A DNA stretch of 64,000 nucleotides from Aquatica leii (lineage: Eukaryota; Arthropoda; Insecta; Coleoptera; Lampyridae). The stretch covers positions 179,599,027-179,663,026 of the forward strand of contig CM069432.1 in NCBI GenBank assembly GCA_035610365.1, written 5' to 3'. Positions 35,981 through 45,899 of the stretch are shown in pieces. Below the pieces are notes generated by a model. The model worked only from the letters and a program-made list of their open reading frames with translations, searched no databases and had not been told where the DNA came from. Position 1 is the stretch's first letter; each line of letters starts with the position of its first letter. Both the position numbers and the translations under genes were made by a program.

Positions 35981-36054
35981 AATAACAAAGAACGCAAAAA
36001 ACACTAATCAAAAGTACACAAATCAAAGGTTATACAAAAATAAGACAAGAAAGT

Positions 36055-36446
36055 CAAATTGACCATATTCAGGCGTTTTTTTGGACTTCAGGTTTAACGT
36101 TTTTGGGTTGGTCCAACCGCTACATTTTAAATTACCCTCAAAAAATAAATAGTCTCATTGGCTGTCGAAACGACGCGTTCAAGTGATCTGTCAAATCGGG
36201 TTCAATATGGCGTCGTTTTGGCGTTGTTGGCCAAATATGGACAAAAACATTATCATAAGTTTACTGTTACTACTAACTCAATTTGACAGATCACTAGAAT
36301 TCATTATGCTTCATCAGCCAGAGAGATCGTTGTCGACAACCAATAGAAGTTCTCATTTTTCGAGGGCGATTTCCAATTTATCAATTTTACCAAACCAAAA
36401 ATGTTAAACCCGAAGTCCAAGAAAACGTCTGAATATGGTCAATTGT
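36055..36446. mobile_element. MITE with 54-bp terminal inverted repeats
   Basis: ATTGACCATATTCAGGCG from 36,058 and the following 36 bases are mirrored up to 36,443 with about four mismatches. A second, inner inverted pair (AGTGATCTGTCAAAT at 36,181-36,195 and ATTTGACAGATCACT at 36,281-36,295) lies between them. The length is about 390 bp and there is no coding region. Superfamily not assigned. Confidence 0.8.
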
Positions 36447-36928
36447 ATACATAAATGTCAAAATTCAAAATTCGACAGATGATGCTTATGATTGAAATCT
36501 GTTGAAATCGCATTAGAATGAAAAGTTTGTTTTACAACATTACCAAATGTGTTTTTCGTAATAATCCGTTAATAAAGATATGTTAAAAACAAACTTTGAG
36601 GAAAAAAAGTTTCCAAGTTCCTTTATTATTCCTAATCGTAGCTATCTCTACCAACATATATCGAAACTAACACGTATTTATTGGTGAAAATTTTATGATA
36701 CAACATTCTCGATTCAGAATTGAACTAAGAAAGTCACAGTGTGTAATGAAGATAAGTGACATCTGGAACAGCGTGTAAGTGGGTCACGCACAAAGACGCT
36801 GTACTAACCCCAAAAAGGACCAAAAGAGCGCCTAGAAAACTAATACAGGTCGATTGAATGTGACGAAAGTCGACCTCAACAAGCCATGATCGGGAGATTA
36901 TCAATCAAATGGCATAGGCTATGATCAA

Positions 36929-37116
36929 TTGCGCAACTTTAATCTCGATGGCAACATCAATGAACAAAGCGTTCAGTTACTGGTTGATACAGAAGCGATG
37001 AAGACCATCATTCGTCCTGACATATTATTGGAAAATGAAAAGACAACAACGGTAACGGTACTTAAACGGCGACCGGCGAAGGAATATACCTATTCACAGG
37101 CAAGTAAAAGTAACCA
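36929..37116 (+). pseudogene. Gypsy protease relic
   Basis: NEQSVQLLVDTEAMKTIIRP matches the retropepsin active-site context, with the family DTGA changed to DTEA. Loss of this Gly makes activity unlikely. Confidence 0.55.
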
Positions 37117-37489
37117 TTGATTTGAAAAATAGATTACTCATTTATCAAGTACTGGTAGCCTACGTCACGGAAGAAGTTATCGTGGGAATGGACGTTAAAA
37201 AAAGTTGAATGTGAAAAATAATATTTTAGGATTGACGGCAAAGAAAAGTGTGATGGTGGTACTCCTACATTTAAATCTTCGGGAAGGCTACATTTGCACT
37301 GTTCAACCAATAGAGAAGGGACTACTGATTTGCAGAACATTAGTCCGAGTGAAAAACACGGTGCCAATAGAGATCTTGAATGTCAACTGATCCAGTAACA
37401 TTAAAGAAGAAGACCGTGGTAGAACAATGTACGTCAGTATCTCAAATTGTGAGATGCGTGAATTCTAGTGAAGTTTTAGAACTTTAATA

Positions 37490-37960
37490 TACACTGTCGG
37501 GATCCCAGTGGTTTTCTACGTTAGATTTAAATAATGGTTACTGGCAGGTGGAATTGGAACCCAAGGACCATAAAAAGAAAGCCATTACATTACATATACA
37601 TTTCGGCCTGTATAACGCTCCTGCAAACTTCGAGCGTTTTATGGAAACCATCTTGCGAGGTCTTGGAAAACGTGCCTGGTTTATCTAGACGACGTGATGG
37701 TAGTTGGAAGGTCGTTTGAAGTACATTTGAACAACTTAAAAGAAGTGTTCGAACGGCTACGTGGAGGAAATCTAAAACTAAACCTGAAGAAGTGGCACAT
37801 ATTTAAGAAACAAGTGCAATACCTTGGCTACGTTATATCTAAAGATAGAGTATAGGCTGACCCAGACTGCAAGAGTATGACTATGACCGTGCCGGAAGCA
37901 GTCATCGGAACGCTGATGCCTTGTCAAGAAGACCATTTCCGGTAGACTGCAACCATTGTT
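37490..37960 (+). pseudogene. Gypsy reverse transcriptase relic with deletion
   Basis: FSTLDLNNGYWQVELEP and FGLYNAPANFERFMETIL lie at 37,512-37,660. After a frameshift come VYLDDVMVVGRSFEVHLNNL (the catalytic YLDD) and LGYVISKDRV to about 37,853. After a stop the sequence jumps to the ALSRRPFP-like spacer near 37,915-37,935, so thumb and RNase H are missing. Several stops are present. Confidence 0.8.
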
Positions 37961-38339
37961 CACAACTAGAGGAAAAGATCGAATGTTTCCGAAGAACTGC
38001 TATGGGAGATAATGAGTGGGAACCTGAACTATTAAGACTATTCCTGAACTTAAAATCAACCGGCGGTCAAAAAATTTATGAAAAAGTGAGTATTTTGAAC
38101 AGAAACATCAAAACATACTGAGCGCGCCCTTTGAAAATGAAAGACAGTCTTTTTAAGCGATTCCTAAAGAGTGTTGAAGCACGACGAATAGACTGCAGTT
38201 GATAGTACCGAAGAGTTGAGTCTCAAAGGTGTTACAGCATTTGCACAATGGTATATCAGGAGAAAACTTTGGCGTGAAGAAGACATTAGAAAAAATATGA
38301 AAAAGATTCGATGGGGTGAACTGCAAAGAGAACGTCACG

Positions 38340-38777
38340 GAATAGTGCCGTAAGTGCACGGTTTGCGCATCAGAAAATGTTCCAGCGAAAAAATGCAAAG
38401 CACTAATGAAACACTATAATGTGAGACACCCTTTAAAAAGAGCGGCGATTAACATCGCAGGGCGGTTACCAGAATCTGATTCGGAAAACAAATACGTCTT
38501 AGTAGCAATGGATTATTTCACAAAATGCACGGATGCTTACGCGATACTCAATCGAGAATTAGTGAAAGAATTTTTCTGCCGGATTGCACTTGTGTTAGAA
38601 TTACATTCAGATCAAGGTCGCAATTTTGAGTCTGTGCTGTTTTATGAAGTTTGCCGACTGTTAGGAATTAAGAAAACGAAGACGACGTTTCTCCATCCTC
38701 AATCTAATGGCATGGTTGCACGGAGAAATCAAACAGTAAGGAACTACTTAATCAAAGTAGCGTCCAAGCACCAATGA
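38340..38777 (+). pseudogene. Gypsy integrase relic
   Basis: CRKCTVCASE (zinc-binding end, about 38,350) is followed by an open core with AMDYFTKC (first Asp) and HSDQGRNFES (second Asp). The family sequence near the third catalytic residue normally has Glu in a V-E-R context; here it reads NGMVARRNQT, with Ala in that place. It stops at 38,777. Inactive by sequence. Confidence 0.8.
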
Positions 38778-39845
38778 GATTGGGATCAGGACTTGCACTT
38801 TTTTCTAATGGCATACCAATCATCTGTTTACTAACGCACAGGCACACCATCCTGCTGCATGCTTTATCGCAAATTACGATTCTATGCGACTTCTAATTTG
38901 GACATAGATCAGCGAATTAGAAATTATTAGAAAAGACTACGTCAGCCAGTTGATAGAGAGGTTAGCCAAAGTAAAAACACGCAAATTGCCAGCGACAGTA
39001 TGAAGACCAGATATGACAGCACAAAACGGTGGCTGCCAACCGGGCGACCTGATGAGATGTTATAATCACCAAATAAAACGTGGTTTGTCGCTGAATCTAC
39101 AGCGGCAATGAAATAGTTCTGCAGTGTATTAATAACGTCGTATACCGTATTCAAAAACCACGAAAAGCCAAGTCAGAAATAGTCCACACCAATCATCTGG
39201 CCCCATTTGCTGGCGATAACAAGTTTGCCCAAGGCCAGGTTTGAATTAAAACAATAACAAGCAAAACGAGAAACCAAGTAGATGAACTGAACTTTCATGG
39301 GGTTATAAGAGAAAGTTTGGACGGCTAGATGAACTACGGAAACGGCAACCGGCTGGCGGCAAAGTTTTAAAACTACGCGATAACTGACGCTTCATTTTTT
39401 ATCTGGTCACTGAGAAGTAAACAGGACAAAACCTTTATAGGAAAATCTGTGGCGAGCATTATGGAATCTCAAGAGAGAAATAGAGTTCCACAACATTAAG
39501 AAATTGGCAGTACTCAATTTTGGTTGCGGTTTAAAACTACTAGATTGGAGGACAGCTCAAAATATGTTGGAGGTCGTCTTTCAAGGAACGGAAGTTCAAC
39601 TGTTGATCTGCTGTTACCATCCAAGTAAAACATCGTGTCAGGAAAAGTCTATTAACTGCTTCATCTATGCTCAAAAAGATTGTCGAAAATGCGAGAGCTG
39701 CGCTATTGGTACGACCCTTTCTACCGGTGCCGCATCCAGTTTCTTGTTCTGGGACAGAACAGTTTTAAGAAAGAGGCAGTGTAGCGTTCCCGGAGTATTT
39801 GGAAACGAGAAGATTGTCACAATGGAATGGCATATAATGTTCTAG

Positions 39846-40491
39846 ATCAGATAAAGTAAAAATATAAAAGGTATCTGAAGCGATTTAACGTTAATCTAGT
39901 AAAAAGTCCAAAGTGTTAAAAATATACTGTGTCGTGAAAATAAATACTAGTTTCGATAAACCAAAGTGCGACTTATCTGGGGACAGTGTTTATAAATATC
40001 GAGTAATATTTTATATTAGTGTTAACGTTGGTCGTAGTAAAAATTAGTTATATTTAATAATTATATCTAAATTACGTGTAAATAGTTAGTTTAAATAAAT
40101 AAATTTTAAAATTCGTTACAATAAATAAATAGACATAAACCTATTGCCAATAGTTTTTTTAAGGCAGGCATTAGCATTATCAGTTTTTGGTTAGTACAAC
40201 ACGAATGAATACATGTTTCATACAAATTTGGCAACTCTATTAACAATCGTAAACTACGTAAAAAACTGACGAAACAGATGTATTAAATACAATTGGAAAG
40301 ATCAAACAATATTTGTATTTTTTATTAATTATAAATATTGTTAAGTTTCTGAGTTATTTGCTTCTAATTTTTAAGTTATGTAATATGAATACATAATTCA
40401 TTCATAATAAATTCAAATATCTTAGTGCCGTAGGTACTATACTTTGCAAAGCTTGCGGAAGAATAGTAAAACATAAGTTTTCTGTAACATT
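39846..40491. other. AT-rich spacer
   Basis: No gene or recognised repeat. This may include the 3' end of the Gypsy relic. Confidence 0.35.
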
Positions 40492-40765
40492 AGAGAGTTA
40501 TTGCAAAGTAAAATAAAAGTTACTTTATTAAAAGAAACTTTAAATAAAGTATCCTATAATAAAGTTTTGCATTTATTTTAAACAAGTGCTATTGCAACGT
40601 GCTCTGAATTCGCAATTTATTTTATTCTTGACTTTACTCTGACAGTTTGTAATATAGGTTATAAAGGTTTTGTTAATTGTTTGTTATTCTTTTTTAACGA
40701 ATCGACCAGAATCTTGTTATTTATACAGTTAATTTTAAATTGCAACTTCGTTTTCTGTATTGAAC

Positions 40766-41966
40766 ATGAATATGGAAGAACAATTGGAGGTTGCTATCTT
40801 GGGAGGTGCAAACGACGAAGAAATTGAACAATTAATTCTCTACAACGTAATTGGTGTTGCTATTGTCGACAATGAAGAAGAAGAAAATATTATGGAAAAC
40901 GTTGAATTTAATTTAAATAATATGACTAATGACGAAATAAAATTAAACTTTCGGTTTCAAAGAGAGGACATAACTCGCCTGAAAAATGCTATTAGAATAC
41001 CACAACGTGTTATTACTAACACCAGGAATAAAATGGATGATAGGTACACTTACGAATCCATGTAATATTTCGAATTTAAGCATACATACTTTGTAATTTT
41101 TTTAGGTACCATGGCTTTTTGTATGTTATTAAAAAGACTCAGTTATCCTAACCGTTTAGTCGACTTGGCACGGTTTTTTAACTACTCTTCACAGTCAATA
41201 TCCCAAATTTTAACAGCAACTACAACATTTCTTCTTGAGAACCATGGATATCTTTTAAACTATTTAAATACACATCAATGGCTAAACAGGAATAGTTATC
41301 AGCTATATGCACAGATAATTACTTTTATACTATTTGATCAGTCAGAGTTAACAACAAATTTTTAGTCTATAGCAAACATGGGAGGAGCAGTTCAAAATTG
41401 TTGGGGATTTATTGATGGTACAGTCCGGCCTATACGCAAACCATCTGTTGATCAAGAAGAATATTACTGTGGACACAAAAGAATACATTGCGTTAAATAT
41501 CAGTCAGTTTTAACTCCAGATGGATTGATAATTAATCTTAAAGGAGCTTTTCCTGGTAGAAGGCACGATGCTGGAATTTTTCGAGAATCAAACTTGTACC
41601 AAGAGCTGGAACAAAATGCAATGTTTCCTAATAATGAGAATTATGTCTTATATGGTGATCAAGCATATGGAGTTAGACAATTACTGTTATCACCATATCC
41701 TGGCCAACCCGCAAATTTATTACCTCATCAGTTATAATAACACAATGAAAGTTCTTCGTGTAGCAGTTGAGTGGGGTTTCCAAAAAGTAATAAGTCAATT
41801 TGCATTCGTGGATTTAAAAAAAAATCAAAAATTACTGTGTAATGACATAGAAAGTTTTTACAAATGTGCTGTCCTTCTGACGAACTGCCACACGTGCTTA
41901 TACGGAAGTCAAACTGCAGAATATTTCAATATTATGCCTCCTGTTTTAGAGGAATTTATTGGTTGA
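40766..41966 (+). pseudogene. Harbinger (HARBI1-like) transposase, broken
   Basis: The N-terminus opens at ATG 40,766 (MNMEEQLEVAILGG) and runs to 41,065. After about 45 bp (an intron or frame break) come MLLKRLSYPNRLVDLARFF (helix-turn-helix-like, 41,111-41,365) and then the DDE_Tnp_4 core: CWGFIDGTVRPIRKP with the first Asp, GAFPGRRHDAGIFRES, and LYGDQAYG with the second Asp. Near 41,735 the frame shifts to one carrying VLRVAVEWGFQKV with the catalytic Glu. It ends at 41,966. There are at least one stop and two frame breaks, but catalytic residues are kept, so the copy is young. Confidence 0.88.
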
Positions 41967-42039
41967 AAATAAATTACGCTTATGTATTTATTAGTAAGAT
42001 GCTTTATTCAAAATAAATATAACTAGTAAACACTAAAAA

Positions 42040-42802
42040 TTAATTATTTTCTTTTTTTCCAACAACATTGAATAGCTTGCTGATTATGTCATTTTGCGCA
42101 TTTATAATGCTTTGAAACTGGTTGGATTCAAATTGAAATTTTTGTGCAGCTAAGGAAATAGTTCTTTCGGCCACAGCGACTTTTCTTTCTTCTAATTTCA
42201 ATCTTTTTTCCTCTAATTCCATTTATTTATCCTTTTTTTCCTTTAGATAGTCTAACCCACTTCTTCTTAAATAATTTGTTCTTTTGGCCCGTCGTCTTAT
42301 AGGAGCAACATTTGTTGGATCACTCGTCATTTGCAATTGTTTCATTTAATAAAATTTCGTGTTGTTTTGGAGGTGGAATTGACACATTTTTTGAAATTTC
42401 GTTGTCAACATCACAAGGAAGAGAAACAACACAATTCTCGACAAACAAATTGTCAACGGGTTCATGATTGTTTCAATAATTTATAGCAATTAACTCACGA
42501 GTTTCTTTTCCTTTCTCCAGCTTGTTTTTTTTGCAGTGAATCTTTTTCGCTGTACGACTCTTCTACGCCTGAGGTTTTGGTGTTTTTTTCGTCTTTCTCT
42601 TTCCACTGTGCCAGCATAATTGACACATGCTGACGGATTGTTTTTACGCTAAATTCTTTTTGCGTCACTTGCAGCACACAATTTTTAATTTCGTCCCATA
42701 TGGCACACCCATTCCCAAAGGGGTTCCGTGAAATAACTTCCCGGAGAAGAATTATATCGTCTTCATATTTAAAACGAAGACGAATTTTTTTTTTCTTGGC
42801 TC
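42040..42802 (-). pseudogene. Harbinger accessory Myb/SANT-like protein, broken
   Basis: On the minus strand, ATG at about 42,802 opens a short lead, but a ten-A run (about 42,786-42,795) leaves it one base out of frame. The next frame carries FKYEDDIILLREVISRNPFG and EFSVKTIRQHVSIMLAQWK (a SANT/Myb-like trihelix, about 42,600-42,780). It stops at 42,495. After another break, a charged coiled-coil segment (LEEKRLKLEERKVAVAERTI) ends at 42,040. In Harbinger elements this protein helps the transposase enter the nucleus and bind DNA. The A-run shift could be a sequencing error. Confidence 0.7.
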
Positions 42803-43622
42803 ATGATGCTGCAAGAAATGATTTGTTTTTTGCCAAATCACAAAAAAAGGATGTTAGGACTTACTTTTAAATATCACACACAATTATATAAACACTACTT
42901 TCTGAAAATATAATTAATTCTCTTCTTTAAAATACAAAATCTCTCAATACTCCAATCGCTTTGACATTATATATGTCAAAATAAGAGTGCTTTTATTAAA
43001 GTATCTCTGCCTATATTTAATTTAAATAGAGGTGGCCTGTATTTTAATAAAGTACAAAAAATAAGCGATATTATCTGCGCATACGTTTATGTCAAATAAA
43101 GGAAAACTTTATTAAAGGATCAGCAAAAATGACATTGCAATAACTCTCTATTTATTAATTTTTCTTGTCTATTCTCTCATGCTTTGTTTCTAACATATTT
43201 GTTCAACATTAGGTTACCGTCGAATCGGCTTGAGACATAACTCCCGAAAAATAACATAACGACCCGTTAAGTGCAGTTTGAACAGCTAGAAAGTGTTTTG
43301 CTTTTCGCTAAATTAAATAAACTAATATTTAGATTTTGCAAAATTTAAAAAAAATGTGTTGTTCGAAAAACTTTGTCTACAGCTTGTGTACCACCCATTG
43401 CTGGTTCTTATCGTTTGATATAGTCATAAGGCATTGTATTACGATTGTGGCGACAGCCACTAATGTATGGTAAGTATATTTTAACATTTCAATTTTTGCA
43501 ATAAAAATAAATAACACCCTACAAGCGGGTGAGTTGAGACAGTGTCTCAAGTCGTCCGCAATTATTATAAAGACCATTCTTAAACATTATCTATTAAGTT
43601 TTTATTTATTTTCAAAATAACC

Positions 43623-45591
43623 ATGAGAAAATACAAAAGAACTGTTGACAGCAGAAATTAGGCAGACTTTGATCCCGAAAATCTACGATTAGCCATTGAG
43701 GAAAAGAGAAAAAATGGAACATCCCACCGAAGACGTTCTAAAAAATATGGAATATCTGCGTCAACTATTCAGAGAAAAGTAAATGATCTCCATATGCGAA
43801 ACCCTAGTGTTCAAACTATACTTTTGTCGCAAGAAGAGGATAGGATTGTTGAAAATATGCTTTTTTAAATAGACATAGGTAGATTTTAAGCAGTCTTTGG
43901 TGTGAGAACATCAAAAGAGCAAGAGTCGGAATTAAATCGAGGGGATCGAATCCTATCTGATAGTGAACTATAATGAGGTTAATATTACAGATGACCCTGG
44001 AAAAGCTAAAGTAATTGCATGACGTGGGTCAAAACATGTCCATCTCACTCAGTAATGTTTGCTGGCAGCGCCGCCGGAGTTTTCTTGGCTGTTTATATAG
44101 TATCGTATATAAGGCATGGCATCTATATTCCGCTTGGACAACAGGAGGGCCACCCGGAGCACGATACAACAAGAGTAAGTTCGGTTGGTTTAATGAGACA
44201 TTGTTTGAACATTGGTTCTTAAACGTTACGTTAAAGTATTTAAAAACTTTCCGGAGGAACAACCAATGACTCTCATTGGAGATAATCTTGCTAGCCACCT
44301 AAGCATAAATGTTGTTCAGATCTGTCTACAATACAATATACAATTCATTTTGCGCAACTGAGGGGGACTGTTTCGAAAAATTTTTTTCCGAGCGGTGTCT
44401 TCAAAAACCTGATGAAAATGGTAAAACCCGTCAAAATCTTAAGGTTGCTTTTAAGGGAAGTGGAATTTATTCGATTGACTGAAATATAGTCTTCAAAAGA
44501 CTTCCATCCGATGGGAACGTTGCATCTTCTCAACCAGATAATGCTATAATCGATAAGGCCTTTGGAATATTTTTAAAGAATGTTCACAGCAAGGAAACTG
44601 AATCGTAATTTCAAAAAGTCCCAAAACAAAAACTGAATGGCAGCGCGGGTGCCAGCGTAGCAAACATGAAAAAAACAGAGGAAGTGCAAGACCAAGAAAA
44701 TCAAGAAGAACCGACTGCATCAACCCCAAAAGATCCACAATCCAAAAAGAAACAAAATATAAGCCTTTCAGACTGCAACTCGATCTGTCGATTTAAATAA
44801 TCTTTAAATAGGGGAATTCATTCTAGCAGTTATTTTCTTAAAAGCGCTCAAGCAAATAAAACCGTAAAAAATTCATTGGTCAAATCCTGGAAGTCAAGAA
44901 AGATGGTGTATTCGTTTATAAAAATTTAAGAAAAAGTTTAGGTGTTAAAAATATTTATATAATCATTTATTATTTTCCTCCTTGTGTTTTTTAAGTAGTA
45001 CCTAATTTGTTTCAATCCCAATAGGAAGTCGTGTGATAGGCAACAAATAAATTATTTGCTTTGGATACTATTTCTCGCGACGTTTCGCAGACTAAAACGT
45101 GTCTGCTTCTGTGGGCCAAATTATCCTGTACAATAATTAAATGAAATTTTCCAAATTACAAGTATAGTTAGGTCAATTAGATCAATGTAAGCAGTTGTAG
45201 GTTGAAAAATTTTATGTAATTCGATGAATGTAAGCAGTTGTAGATTGGAAAATTTCATGTAATTATTGTTAAAGTATAGTTGAGTCAATTCGATTAATGT
45301 AAGCAACAGTTGTAGGTTGGAAAATTTCATGTAATTATTGTACAAGATAATTTAACCCGAAGAAGCAGACACGTTTTATTCTGCGAAACGTCGCTAGAAA
45401 TAGTATCCAAAAGAAATAATTTATTTGTTGCCCACCACACCCCCTATTGGGATTGAAACAAATTACTTAAAAATAATAAAGTTTTCCCAGAAGTGGCCGA
45501 TATAGAGCAAATATCGGAAAGAGATATAATAACACGACTAAAGCCACTCGCAATCAAACGAGGCAGGCATACATTTTCAGTCGAATTTTAA
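43623..45591 (+). pseudogene. pogo-like DDE transposase, broken
   Basis: MRKYKRTVDSRN with an early TAG, then a psq-type helix-turn-helix (LRLAIEEKRKNGTSHRRRSK, YGISASTIQRKV) spans 43,623-43,860. After a large gap come GGPPGARYNKSKFGWFNETL and TLIGDNLASHLSINVV (a catalytic Asp context) at 44,146-44,310. The QPLDV-type block is lost. LKVAFKGSGIYSID is at about 44,440-44,480 and the lysine-rich tail KKFIGQILEVKKDGV at 44,866-44,920. The C-terminus EVADIEQISERDIITRLKPL lies beyond the inserted foldback and stops at 45,591. Many stops and deletions. Confidence 0.75.
45004..45464. mobile_element. Foldback of a third Penelope-like terminal-repeat family
   Basis: Arms at 45,004-45,154 and 45,317-45,464 are inverted copies (about 150 bp, roughly 90% alike by eye). 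Each arm has GCAGA, a loop, TCTGC and GAAACGTC (right arm GAAACGTC at 45,385-45,392; left arm, minus strand, 45,079-45,086). The 162-bp centre consists of tandem pieces of the arm's inner edge (TGTAAGCAGTTGTAGG plus ATTTCATGTAATT). It interrupts the pogo-like coding sequence. The 74-residue minus frame here only reflects the repeats. Confidence 0.7.
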
Positions 45592-45899
45592 TGTTTTTTG
45601 TTTATTAAATTTAGATTTAAGTTTTGTAGTTCTACATCCTGATAGTCAAACAACAGTGGAGACCACAAACATGGAGACCCTTAGAACACCGTTGTCTCAA
45701 GTCACCGGAATGAAGGGTGACTTGAGACAGTCAAAATTTAAAAAAACAAAAGTAGCTGTCAAGATCAGGAACCAAATTTAATGTCATAAGTCTACTCTAC
45801 ACATCAAGACTCAAAACCTGATATATTTTAAAGATTTGACAAATTTTTTAATAGATATTGTCGACTGAATGTAAAAATTGTCTCAAGTCGTCCGAATTA

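Larger units (their letters stand above)
36780..39845 (+). mobile_element. Decayed Gypsy-type LTR retrotransposon, internal part
   Basis: Protease, reverse transcriptase and integrase relics occur in Gypsy order on the + strand. The region between the reverse transcriptase and the post-RNase H spacer is deleted. No LTRs could be paired at either side. The tail at 39,504-39,845 has an open 113-residue frame without recognised motif, perhaps an envelope-side or 3' remnant. Confidence 0.75.
40492..43149 (+). mobile_element. PIF/Harbinger transposon with matched ends
   Basis: AGAGAGTTATTGCAA at 40,492-40,506 is mirrored at 43,135-43,149. ATT flanks both sides (40,489-40,491 and 43,150-43,152), which fits the 3-bp target duplication of the superfamily. 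Both ends contain subterminal ACTTTATTAAAG-type palindromes. Two genes are present, as in typical members: a transposase on + and a Myb/SANT-like protein on -. Length is 2,658 bp. Confidence 0.88.
43221..45894 (+). mobile_element. pogo-like transposon with TTGAGACA subterminal motifs
   Basis: The transposase relic is bordered by TTGAGACA/TGTCTCAA motifs at 43,230, 43,534, 43,543, 45,693, 45,722 and 45,879. The left CGGCTTGAGACA and right TGTCTCAAGTCG face each other as putative terminal repeats. The 16-mer TGTCTCAAGTCGTCCG recurs directly at 43,543-43,558 and 45,879-45,894. Exact ends and the TA target are not certain. A Penelope-like foldback is inserted at 45,004-45,464. Confidence 0.6.

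Noticed and set aside
39504..39845. 113-residue frame after the Gypsy integrase as an envelope gene
   Set aside because: No signal peptide, furin-like site or membrane segment; kept only as an unidentified part of the Gypsy relic.
45121..45345. 74-residue minus frame rich in repeated NNYMKFSNLQLL text
   Set aside because: It simply translates the tandem repeats in the centre of the foldback.
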